This document shows, piece after piece, positions 26,075-33,185 of a stretch of 64,000 bases of DNA (positions are counted from its first letter, which is position 1; each line of letters starts with the position of its first letter). This stretch comes from Cytobacillus dafuensis (GTDB lineage Bacteria; Bacillota; Bacilli; Bacillales; Cytobacillaceae). The stretch spans positions 1,034,001 through 1,098,000 of the forward strand of contig NZ_CP042593.1 in assembly GCF_007995155.1 (NCBI RefSeq), read 5' to 3'. The position numbers and the translations under genes are program-made. Below the pieces are notes generated by a model. That model had not been told where the DNA came from, did not search any database, and worked only from the letters and a program-made list of their open reading frames with translations.

Positions 26075-27400
26075 ATGAATAAATTTTTCAGGGGAACATT
26101 ATTGCTGGCTGCTGCTGCCTTTGCTGGTGAATGCATTGAATTTTTGGTGAATATGGTTTTGGCAAGGGAATTAGGGGAAAGAGGACTAGGCATGTACATG
26201 TCCATTTTGCCGACTATTTTTTTAATTGTTCTGCTAGCAAGCTTTGAACTGCCAATCGCTATTTCAAAATTTATAGCTGAAAAGGATAAAAAATACCATT
26301 ACAGCATGCTTAACCATGTTATTAAATTGACCATCATTTTCACAGCAATACTACTGCCGCTGGCGATCATGATTATCCCGTTTATTTCTGTATTTAATCA
26401 GTATCACCCATTTCTCAGATGGGTTGTAATTGCCTTTATTCCAATTGTTTCTTTTTCCTCCATAACAAGAGGGTTTTTTATGGGGAAACAGCAGATGGGG
26501 AAAATAGCTACTTATAATTTTGTAAGGAAGATTGTTCAGCTTATATTATTAGTGTTTCTCTATCAATTCTTTCAATTTGATACAGAAACTGCGGTTTTTA
26601 TCGCATTTTGTACATTTATTGGCAGTGAGGTTGTCGTCTTCTTGTACCTCTTACACATGTTTATTATCCAATTCCAGCAGGTGAAAAGGGAACCGAGTGT
26701 AAGAATGAGCAGTGGAGCAGTGTGGAAAAGTTTAATGGCTGTTTCCATTCCAACTACTGCCTTAAGAGTATTTCATGCCTTGACACATGCGGTCGAGCCA
26801 TTTCTTATAAAAGCAGCTTTATTAAAAGCTGGTGTTAGTGGTATTGTGGCAACGGAGCATTTTGGCATGCTTGCAGGTATTGCGATGACGATTGGCTTTT
26901 TCCCTGCTTTTATTGCACATTCTTTTTTAATTATGCTTATCCCAACTGTTTCAGAAGCCTATGCGGAGAAAAATAAAGAAAAGCTTCAAATCCTTCTCCA
27001 GCAAGTATGCGGTATTACATTCATATACGGAATACCAGCAGTCACTTTTTTTTATTTATTTGCTGAGCCTATAACAGTGAACTTTTTCCGTTCATCTGAT
27101 GCAGCCATTTACTTGCAAATGCTCTGGCCATTCTTCCTGCTTCATTATTTCATTATTCCAATGCAAGCTTTTTTAATCGGACTAGGATTAATGAAAGAGG
27201 CATTCTATCATTTCGTTTGGTCAACGGTTGTTTCCTTTGCTGTTATGTTTGTTCTTGGTTCCATGCAAAGCCTTCAAATGGATGGAATCATTATAGGTAT
27301 GAATGCTGGAGCTGTCGTCTTATTCCTCATGCACTATTTAACCATATGTAAAAAAATTGGAGTGAGCATGCTGCTTGCTCCAGTAAAGGAATTTCACTAG
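26075..27400 (+). CDS. MOP-superfamily polysaccharide flippase (SpoVB/YkvU-like)
   Basis: 441 residues from ATG 26075 (AAGGAGAGGCAAA upstream). About twelve to fourteen membrane helices; the opening FFRGTLLLAAAAFAGECIEF and MVLARELGERGLG are characteristic of SpoVB/MurJ-type flippases. Length and lack of a long tail fit the spore-associated paralog YkvU. The family moves lipid-linked glycans across the membrane; in Bacillus, SpoVB paralogs act in spore cortex or envelope formation. No partner gene is adjacent. Role inferred from family only. Confidence 0.85.
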   Translation: MNKFFRGTLLLAAAAFAGECIEFLVNMVLARELGERGLGMYMSILPTIFLIVLLASFELPIAISKFIAEKDKKYHYSMLNHVIKLTIIFTAILLPLAIMIIPFISVFNQYHPFLRWVVIAFIPIVSFSSITRGFFMGKQQMGKIATYNFVRKIVQLILLVFLYQFFQFDTETAVFIAFCTFIGSEVVVFLYLLHMFIIQFQQVKREPSVRMSSGAVWKSLMAVSIPTTALRVFHALTHAVEPFLIKAALLKAGVSGIVATEHFGMLAGIAMTIGFFPAFIAHSFLIMLIPTVSEAYAEKNKEKLQILLQQVCGITFIYGIPAVTFFYLFAEPITVNFFRSSDAAIYLQMLWPFFLLHYFIIPMQAFLIGLGLMKEAFYHFVWSTVVSFAVMFVLGSMQSLQMDGIIIGMNAGAVVLFLMHYLTICKKIGVSMLLAPVKEFH

Positions 27401-27479
27401 GGAAGCCTTTTTTTAACAAAAAGTGTAGGGAAGAACATAAGAAATTCGTCTATTAATATGAGAAACAATTTTTTATTTA

Positions 27480-27720
27480 TTGGTTGTGTTAAAGCTCAGT
27501 AGTGAAAATGCAATTTTGTTGTTGATTGGAGCGGCAGGCGCGAGATCCTCGAAAATGCATTCGCATTTCCTTCGTGCGGTGTTTATTCGGGGAAGATTAT
27601 TCAAAGTCCTGCGGGAGAAGCGAGTCAAAGGGAGACCCCGCAGGAGCGCTCTTCGACGAGGAGGCTCCCGGACCGCCCGCGATCGCTAAGTGCCTGCAGC
27701 GGAAATCAACATAGAGCTTA
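27480..27720 (+). repeat. MITE-like repeat class 1, copy B (right end truncated)
   Basis: Starts TGGTTGTGTTAAAGC; the central ~190 bases are almost identical to copy A at 13673. The right end stops after AATCAACATAGAGC and lacks the final GTTTAACA, because the class-2 repeat begins immediately. Short reading frames in it repeat in every copy and are not genes. Confidence 0.9.
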
Positions 27721-27938
27721 TTTTATCGCAGATTAACGGGCAGTAAGACCCTCACTTCAAGGATTCGCGTATGCAAAGAAGAGTAAGTGGGGGATCAACT
27801 GCCCGTAAATGCCCGACGACGGACACGATGTCCTAGTCAGGCGAAAGCCACAGGACGTGGCGTTTTGAGCGTGATTGGTTCAACTAACCATCAGTGGGGG
27901 ATGAAGAAAAACCCCCACTGATGGAAGTTTCACTTTAT
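27721..27938 (+). repeat. Class-2 two-hairpin repeat, copy 1 (with class-3-like insertion)
   Basis: Left hairpin: GGGCAGT and CCCTCACTT pair with AAGTGGGGG and ACTGCCC; right hairpin: CATCAGTGGGGG with CCCCCACTGATG; then AAGTTTCACTTTAT. Compared with copies 2 and 3 it carries about 58 extra bases (27814-27872), including GCCAC-AGGAC-GTGGC, that resemble the class-3 element at 46187. It forms the upstream region of the ECF sigma gene, whose RBS lies 10 bases past its end. Confidence 0.85.
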
Positions 27939-27961
27939 TTGTAAATAAGGAGTAATTTGAA

Positions 27962-28513
27962 ATGAAACCCCGTGTGAAGTTAGATTCAAAGCAAGCGATA
28001 GAGCAATATTTCGAGGAATGTATTATAGAGCATGGCCGCTCTTTATTAAATTATATTTATACATTAGTAAAGCATAAGGAACTTGCTGAAGATCTTTATC
28101 AGGAAGTATTAATATCGGCATTCATCGCATTACCATCCTTTGAAGAAAGAGCAAACGTCAAGAGCTGGTTATTTACAATTGCGATGAACAAATGCCGTGA
28201 TTACTGGAGAAAAGAAAAATCCGCAAAAGTTTTTTGGGAAGAGAAGGTTTATATGTATGTGAATGACACGAAAAGTGTTCACCTACCAGAGGAATCGGTT
28301 ATTGATCAATGCAACCAGAGAGAAATGAAAGACAAGTTGAAAAAGCTTCCGAAAATGTATCGTGATCCCTTATTATTATTTTATTATCATCAGCAGACAT
28401 TAATGGAAATAAGCAATACGACTAAATTGCCGCTTTCAACAGTAAAAACACGGATGAAAAGAGCAAAAGATCGGCTTCGTCCAAAGGTAGAAGAACTTGT
28501 TGTTACTGTATAA
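27962..28513 (+). CDS. ECF-type sigma-70 family RNA polymerase sigma factor
   Basis: 183 residues. Region 2 (about 22-90) includes LAEDLYQEVLISAF and VKSWLFTIAMNKCRDYWR; region 4 (about 120-175) includes MYRDPLLLFYYHQQTLMEIS and LSTVKTRMKRAKDRL. This two-domain form is typical of extracytoplasmic-function sigma factors (YlaC/SigW-like size). No anti-sigma gene follows: a terminator lies 6 bases after the stop. Its upstream region is wholly made of repeats (class 1 copy B plus class 2 copy 1), and another class-2 copy lies just downstream in the same orientation. Confidence 0.9.
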   Translation: MKPRVKLDSKQAIEQYFEECIIEHGRSLLNYIYTLVKHKELAEDLYQEVLISAFIALPSFEERANVKSWLFTIAMNKCRDYWRKEKSAKVFWEEKVYMYVNDTKSVHLPEESVIDQCNQREMKDKLKKLPKMYRDPLLLFYYHQQTLMEISNTTKLPLSTVKTRMKRAKDRLRPKVEELVVTV

Positions 28514-28518
28514 AAATA

Positions 28519-28543
28519 AAGAGCAGCCAAGAAGGCTGCTCTT
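28519..28543 (+). terminator. Terminator of the ECF sigma gene
   Basis: AAGAGCAGCC and GGCTGCTCTT form a perfect 10-bp stem with a five-base loop; the tail is A-rich rather than T-rich, so strength is uncertain. Confidence 0.65.
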
Positions 28544-28564
28544 AAAAATAATTACATATTTTTA

Positions 28565-28723
28565 TTTATCGCAGATTAACGGGCAGTAAGACCCCCACTT
28601 CAAGGTTGGAGAGAATTAAAGAAACCTAAGTGGGGGATCAACTGCCCGTAAAGGCCCGATTGGTTCAACTAACCATCAGTGGGGGATGAAAGAAAACCCC
28701 CACTGATGGAAGTTTCACTTTAT
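28565..28723 (+). repeat. Class-2 two-hairpin repeat, copy 2
   Basis: Same order as copy 1 without the insertion: GGGCAGT...CCCCCACTT / AAGTGGGGG...ACTGCCC, then GGTTCAACTAACC, then CATCAGTGGGGG / CCCCCACTGATG and AAGTTTCACTTTAT. The apical part of the first hairpin differs (AGGTT/AACCT pair). Its right end supplies the stop codon of the convergent thioesterase gene. Confidence 0.9.
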
Positions 28724-29218
28724 CCCATATGTATTGACTCTATTTTCACTATCTATTTTTCTTTTTTTTCTGATTTCTGCTCGTTCTTTTGCAGAATTAA
28801 ATAAGCTTTTCTCTTCTTCTGTCTGAGGAATGACTGCAGGAACTTGTGTTGGTTTCCCATCTTCTTCAACAGCTACCATTGTTAGAAAGGACATGGCACA
28901 TACATTGCTTTCGCCAGTAAGTAAATTTTCCGCCATCACTTTCACAAAAACCTCCATAGAAGTTCTTCCTGTAAATGTAACAAATGCTTCTAAGCAAACG
29001 GCATCTCCTTCATGAATAGGATGCAGGAAATCAACTGAATCAGTGGAAGCCGTTACGACACTTTTTCTGGCATGTCGCATCGCTGATATCGCCGCCACAT
29101 CGTCAATGTAAGCCATTAGCTTTCCACCAAATAATGTCCCATAAGTATTCGTATCTGGCGGCAGAACGATACTTGTTTTAACGACAAATGACTCTTTACA
29201 ATATTTTGATTCTTGCAT
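28715..29218 (-). CDS. ykhA: Hotdog-fold acyl-CoA thioesterase (YkhA-like)
   Basis: 167 residues. The acyl-CoA thioester hydrolase signature is seen in PPDTNTYGTLFGGKLMAYIDDVAAISAMRHA (discontinuous elements: N-x-x-G-x-x-x-G-G near 24-32, D near 39) and SVDFLHPIHEGD. Homologs (YciA/YkhA) hydrolyse short- to long-chain acyl-CoAs. GGGAGGCCAAT precedes the ATG. The last Lys codon and stop lie within the end of the class-2 repeat, so the native C-terminus was probably defined by that insertion. Convergent with the sigma gene. Confidence 0.9.
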   Translation of the reverse strand: MQESKYCKESFVVKTSIVLPPDTNTYGTLFGGKLMAYIDDVAAISAMRHARKSVVTASTDSVDFLHPIHEGDAVCLEAFVTFTGRTSMEVFVKVMAENLLTGESNVCAMSFLTMVAVEEDGKPTQVPAVIPQTEEEKSLFNSAKERAEIRKKRKIDSENRVNTYGIK

Positions 29219-29337
29219 ATTGGCCTCCCAAATCTTCTCGTATTTAAATTAATCATAACAAAGTAATATTAAAATTGATTAAAGATTTTTTTGAAAATGA
29301 TAAAAATATTGCAAAATGAAATTATAAGCTTTACAAT

Positions 29338-29356
29338 TTAATTGACCGGTGTTCAA
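29338..29356. promoter_or_regulatory. Putative TetR operator (upstream of its own gene)
   Basis: On the minus strand TTGAACACCGGTCAATTAA; its core TTGAAC-N3-GGTCAA is a near palindrome. A 16/19 match occurs at 30055-30073 before the epimerase gene. It lies 18 bases upstream of the TetR start. Confidence 0.55.
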
Positions 29357-29373
29357 AATGAAAGGTGATTGAA

Positions 29374-29946
29374 ATGACTCCTAGAAAACTTGCTAAAGAT
29401 GAATTGACAAAGGATGCTATTATTGATGTAGCTCGTGATCTGTTTGTAACGGAAGGGTATCGTTCTACTTCCATGAGGAAAATTGCACAAACCCTGAAAT
29501 GCAGTCACGGTGCCATTTACTATCATTTCAAAAATAAAGCAGAGCTATTTTATGAAATAGTGGAAGCGGACTTCAAAAGGCTTGATCAAGAACTAGATGA
29601 CGTAATGGCTGATATGGCCTCCTCAAATGATGAAAAAATCTATGCTATTTTGTATGGCTTTATTAGATTTGGTCTGACTCACCAAAAGCATTATGAAGTG
29701 ATGTTCTTGATTCGTGATGAAGAGCTTCAATGCAAAGTTGAAGACAAACCAAATAAAAGCTATGACAAATTTGCTCAGACTATTGCCAGCTTGAGCGCTA
29801 AAGAGCTTTCGCCAAATGAAATTTGGTCTCTATTTATAAGTATGCACGGCTTTGTGTCCCATTATTGCAGATCAGATATAAAATTTGATGATGTGAAGAA
29901 TCTTGCTTCATCACATGCACACTTTTTAATTAAGGCAATTAATTAA
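29374..29946 (+). CDS. TetR/AcrR-family transcriptional regulator
   Basis: 190 residues from ATG 29374 (AAAGGTGATTGAA upstream; the GTG nine bases earlier lies within that RBS). The N-terminal helix-turn-helix (about 10-57) has FVTEGYRSTSMRKIAQTLKCSHGAIYYHFKNKAEL, recognised by its spaced motifs. The C-terminal ligand domain is variable. An operator-like dyad sits directly upstream, and a related copy precedes the following epimerase gene, so the protein probably represses itself and that gene. A terminator separates the two genes. Confidence 0.92.
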   Translation: MTPRKLAKDELTKDAIIDVARDLFVTEGYRSTSMRKIAQTLKCSHGAIYYHFKNKAELFYEIVEADFKRLDQELDDVMADMASSNDEKIYAILYGFIRFGLTHQKHYEVMFLIRDEELQCKVEDKPNKSYDKFAQTIASLSAKELSPNEIWSLFISMHGFVSHYCRSDIKFDDVKNLASSHAHFLIKAIN

Positions 29947-30020
29947 AGAAACACAAGTTATAGTTAGTAAAAGAGTTCAACTTGATTTCATATGCTTAGT
30001 GAATTTTACTTTCAGATAGG

Positions 30021-30043
30021 ACTTGGCAAACGCCAAGTTTTTA
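30021..30043 (+). terminator. Terminator of the tetR-type gene
   Basis: ACTTGGC and GCCAAGT pair around a four-base loop, followed by five Ts. Confidence 0.75.
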
Positions 30044-30054
30044 AAAACACATAT

Positions 30055-30073
30055 TTGAACAGTGGTTAATTAA
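30055..30073. promoter_or_regulatory. Second putative TetR operator (upstream of epimerase)
   Basis: TTGAACAGTGGTTAATTAA matches the element at 29338-29356 (opposite orientation) at 16 of 19 positions. It lies between the tetR terminator and the epimerase start, where a promoter is expected. Confidence 0.55.
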
Positions 30074-30094
30074 TTATAAAAGGAGATTGATAAT

Positions 30095-31045
30095 ATGAAA
30101 ACAGCCGCAGTATTAGGTGCAACAGGTGGAATGGGAAATGCATTAACAGAGGCATTGATTGAAAGGAATATTAAACCGATCGCATTTGCGAGGTCTAAAG
30201 AAAACTTAATTAATAAGCAAATGGAATGGGGATTATCAAAGGAAGATATTATGGAGGGGGATGCTTTGAATCAACAGGATGTAGCTCAGGTTGTATCAAA
30301 AGCGGACGTCGTATTTCACACGATGAATATTCCATATCAAGATTGGGAGCCGAATCTTTCTACTATACTTTCTAATGTTCTAGAAGAATGCCGAAAGCAA
30401 AACAAACCATTTGTTTACGTAGATAATATTTATTCTTATGGATTACAAGATTCCAAAGTAACAGAAACAGCTAGGAAAAATCCACATACAAAGAAGGGAA
30501 AGCTAAGACAAAGGCTGCTTGATCAAATTGGACGTTCGAATATTCCCTATATCATCGCTCATTTTCCAGATTTTTATGGTCCACATACTGGAAATACCCA
30601 ATTGCACTATACACTTGAACAAATCGTAAATAAAAAGTCCGGTAGATTTGTTGGTAAAACTGATATTCAAAGGGAGTTTATTTATATAAAGGATGGAGCT
30701 CGTGCATTAGTAGATTTAGCATTGAAGGAAGAGGCATACGGGGAAGTCTGGAATATTCCAGGGGCTGGAACCATTACAGGAAAGGAAATAGAGCGGATTG
30801 CGTCTTCTTACTTGGAAAAGGAAATCGCACTAAAGCCTGTCCATAAGTGGATGATTCAAGCAATGGGACTATTCAATCCGTTTATGAAAGAGTATGTAGA
30901 GATGATGTATTTAAATGAAACTCCAGTCATTTTAGATGGAAGCAAATATGAAAAAATCATTGGGCCTGTTCCAAAAACGCCATATGAGGAAGGAATTAGA
31001 GAAACATTAAAATTCATTATGGAAAATAAGAAAGTTTCGTCATAA
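30095..31045 (+). CDS. NAD(P)-dependent epimerase/dehydratase-like protein (extended SDR)
   Basis: 316 residues. The N-terminal Rossmann motif is VLGATGGMGNAL (6-17). FVYVDNIYSYG (about 107-117) aligns with the strand and helix region carrying the usual Tyr of SDR enzymes, and HFPDFYGP follows the pattern of NAD-dependent epimerases. The C-terminal part (EVWNIPGAGTITGKEI) fits substrate-domain sequences of this group. AAAGGAGATTGATA precedes the ATG. It is a probable target of the TetR protein upstream, which suggests a ligand-induced detoxification or modification role. Substrate unknown. Confidence 0.87.
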   Translation: MKTAAVLGATGGMGNALTEALIERNIKPIAFARSKENLINKQMEWGLSKEDIMEGDALNQQDVAQVVSKADVVFHTMNIPYQDWEPNLSTILSNVLEECRKQNKPFVYVDNIYSYGLQDSKVTETARKNPHTKKGKLRQRLLDQIGRSNIPYIIAHFPDFYGPHTGNTQLHYTLEQIVNKKSGRFVGKTDIQREFIYIKDGARALVDLALKEEAYGEVWNIPGAGTITGKEIERIASSYLEKEIALKPVHKWMIQAMGLFNPFMKEYVEMMYLNETPVILDGSKYEKIIGPVPKTPYEEGIRETLKFIMENKKVSS

Positions 31046-31092
31046 TAATTTGAAGTAAAATGTAAAATATGTAAATTATATATAAGAAAAAG

Positions 31093-31179
31093 ACTACAAT
31101 CAGATTCTTGTATAATCCAAACTCCTTACTTTTGAAAAGGTCTGTCTAGGAGTATATATTTAATTTTTAGGATTGTAGT
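31093..31179 (+). promoter_or_regulatory. Nested inverted repeats in the ggt upstream region
   Basis: ACTACAATC (31093-31101) pairs with GATTGTAGT (31171-31179), and inside it ACTCCT (31121-31126) pairs with AGGAGT (31148-31153). A TATAAT hexamer lies at 31111. It may be a leader structure or operator region; no known riboswitch fits. Confidence 0.3.
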
Positions 31180-31252
31180 TTAAATTTTCAAACTCTTCTG
31201 TTTGTTTTGGTAAAATAGATTTGAAGTAAAACTAAAAATGAGGAGGGAAAGG

Positions 31253-33022
31253 ATGAAAAAGATATGGAAAGCTAGTTTAGCCATTTTATTTAGCGCCCTA
31301 CTGATCGTGGGGACATTCCCTTTTAGCACTCAAGCCAAAGGGAAAAAGCTTGAATACGATCGCTATAGCCAGGTTGCAGTTGGAAAGGACGGGATGGTAG
31401 CAACAGCACACCCATTAGCATCTGAAATAGGTGCTGATGTACTGAAAAAGGGTGGTAATGCGATTGATGCAGCTGTAGCCATTCAATTTGCGCTGAATGC
31501 TGTAGAGCCAATGATGTCCGGAATTGGCGGAGGCGGTTTTATGATGGTTTATGATGGTAAAACAAAGGAAACAACTATCATTAATAGTCGTGAAAGAGCC
31601 CCGCAAGGAGCAACCCCTAATATGTTTTTAGATAAAAACGGAAATCCCATTCCATTTGCTGAGCGTTCAACAGGAGGTACTGCAGTTGGGGTGCCAGGAA
31701 CGCTAAAAGGGCTGGAAAAGGCATTGGAAAGATGGGGAACTCGTCCGATGCAGCAGTTAATTGACCCAGCTATTAAGCTTGCTGATAAAGGTTTTCCGAT
31801 TGACTCTGTGTTAGCTGCAGCGATTTCCGATAATAAAGGAACGTTGTCGAAAACAGCAGCAAAAGATATTTTTCTTCCAGACGGCAAACCTTTGCTTGAA
31901 GGGGAAATACTTGTCCAAAAAGATTTAGCTAAGACCTTTAAACTGATTCGCTCAAAAGGGGCAGATGCCTTTTATAAGGGGCCGGTAGCTGAGGCACTCG
32001 CAAGTACTGTTCAAAAATATGGCGGTTCAATGACGACAGAGGATTTGAAAAAATATAAAGTAACGATTGACAAGCCAATTTGGGGCGACTATCAAGGGTA
32101 TCAGATTGCTAGTATGCCGCCTCCAAGCTCTGGCGGGGTGTTCCTCCTGCAAATGCTTAAGATATTAGATGATTTTAACCTATCTCAATATCATGTAGGA
32201 TCATGGCAAAAATATCATCTTCTTGCGGAGACAATGCATCTTGCATATGCTGACCGTGCCGCATTTGCAGGTGATCCAGAGTTTGTTAATGTACCATTGA
32301 ATGGACTCTTGCATCCAGATTATATTAAAGAGCGTCAAAAGCTTATTAACTTAAAAAGTGTGAACATGAATCCAACGGAAGGGAACCCATGGAAATATGA
32401 ATCCACTGCTGCAAATTATGAACAGAAAAAACAGCCAAATGATCGTAAATATGGAGAAACGACTCACTTCTCTGTTACAGACAGATGGGGAAATGTCGTT
32501 TCCTATACGACAACCATTGAGCAATTATTTGGTACCGGAATTGTAGTTCCAGGATATGGGGTTGTTTTGAATAATGAGTTGACTGACTTTGATGCTGTTC
32601 CTGGTGGAGCAAATGAAGTACAGCCGAATAAGCGTCCTTTAAGCAGTATGACGCCTACAATCGTGTTCAAGGATGGCAAGCCGGTTCTAACAGTTGGTTC
32701 TCCAGGTGGTGCAACGATCATCACATCTGTATTACAAACGATTCTTCATGCAATTGAGTATGATATGGAGCTGAAGGCAGCGGTTGAAGAGCCTAGAATC
32801 TATACAAATAACTTAAGCTCTTACCGTTATGAATCAGGTATCTCCAAAGATGTTATCGATAAGCTGAATTCAATGGGTCATAAATTTGGCACAAATCCTG
32901 TTACAATCGGAAATGTACAAAGTATTTTAATCGATCACAAAAATGGTACGTTCAAAGGAGTGGCAGATTCAAGCCGCAACGGAGCTGCTATTGGAGTAAA
33001 TTTAAAAGGGAAGAAGAAATAA
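31253..33022 (+). CDS. ggt: Gamma-glutamyltranspeptidase precursor
   Basis: 589 residues from ATG 31253 (AGGAGGGAAAGG upstream). A signal peptide (about 1-28, ending FSTQAKG) directs export. The large subunit carries the conserved GGGGFMMVYD and RERAP elements. Autocleavage would occur before T403 in the T-T-H-F-S motif, which starts the small subunit and is the catalytic nucleophile; PLSSMTPTIVF and GSPGG complete the active site. The enzyme hydrolyses or transfers gamma-glutamyl groups from glutathione, glutamine or poly-gamma-glutamate outside the cell. Monocistronic with a strong terminator. Confidence 0.95.
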   Translation: MKKIWKASLAILFSALLIVGTFPFSTQAKGKKLEYDRYSQVAVGKDGMVATAHPLASEIGADVLKKGGNAIDAAVAIQFALNAVEPMMSGIGGGGFMMVYDGKTKETTIINSRERAPQGATPNMFLDKNGNPIPFAERSTGGTAVGVPGTLKGLEKALERWGTRPMQQLIDPAIKLADKGFPIDSVLAAAISDNKGTLSKTAAKDIFLPDGKPLLEGEILVQKDLAKTFKLIRSKGADAFYKGPVAEALASTVQKYGGSMTTEDLKKYKVTIDKPIWGDYQGYQIASMPPPSSGGVFLLQMLKILDDFNLSQYHVGSWQKYHLLAETMHLAYADRAAFAGDPEFVNVPLNGLLHPDYIKERQKLINLKSVNMNPTEGNPWKYESTAANYEQKKQPNDRKYGETTHFSVTDRWGNVVSYTTTIEQLFGTGIVVPGYGVVLNNELTDFDAVPGGANEVQPNKRPLSSMTPTIVFKDGKPVLTVGSPGGATIITSVLQTILHAIEYDMELKAAVEEPRIYTNNLSSYRYESGISKDVIDKLNSMGHKFGTNPVTIGNVQSILIDHKNGTFKGVADSSRNGAAIGVNLKGKKK

Positions 33023-33031
33023 TTGAAGTGG

Positions 33032-33061
33032 TAAGCGCCTCATAATATGGGGCGTTTTTTT
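33032..33061 (+). terminator. Terminator of ggt
   Basis: CGCCTCAT and ATGGGGCG (G-U pairs included) form a stem with a three-base loop followed by seven Ts. Confidence 0.85.
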
Positions 33062-33102
33062 GACCTTTTACGAACAGTGTCAGGCACTGTTCGTAAAAGG
33101 TC
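33062..33102. repeat. Perfect 18-bp hairpin, class-4-related (GTGTCAGGCAC core)
   Basis: GACCTTTTACGAACAGTG and its exact complement CACTGTTCGTAAAAGGTC flank the loop TCAGG. The centre GTGTCAGGCAC and the CGAACA arm are shared with the class-4 elements at 17607 and 51055. It directly follows the ggt terminator. Confidence 0.7.
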
Positions 33103-33185
33103 AATTCATAATATATTGATTTGCTAAAGGAATAAGTTTTCAAAACTTTAATTGATGTTCATAAAATGAATGGAGTTACTAGCTA

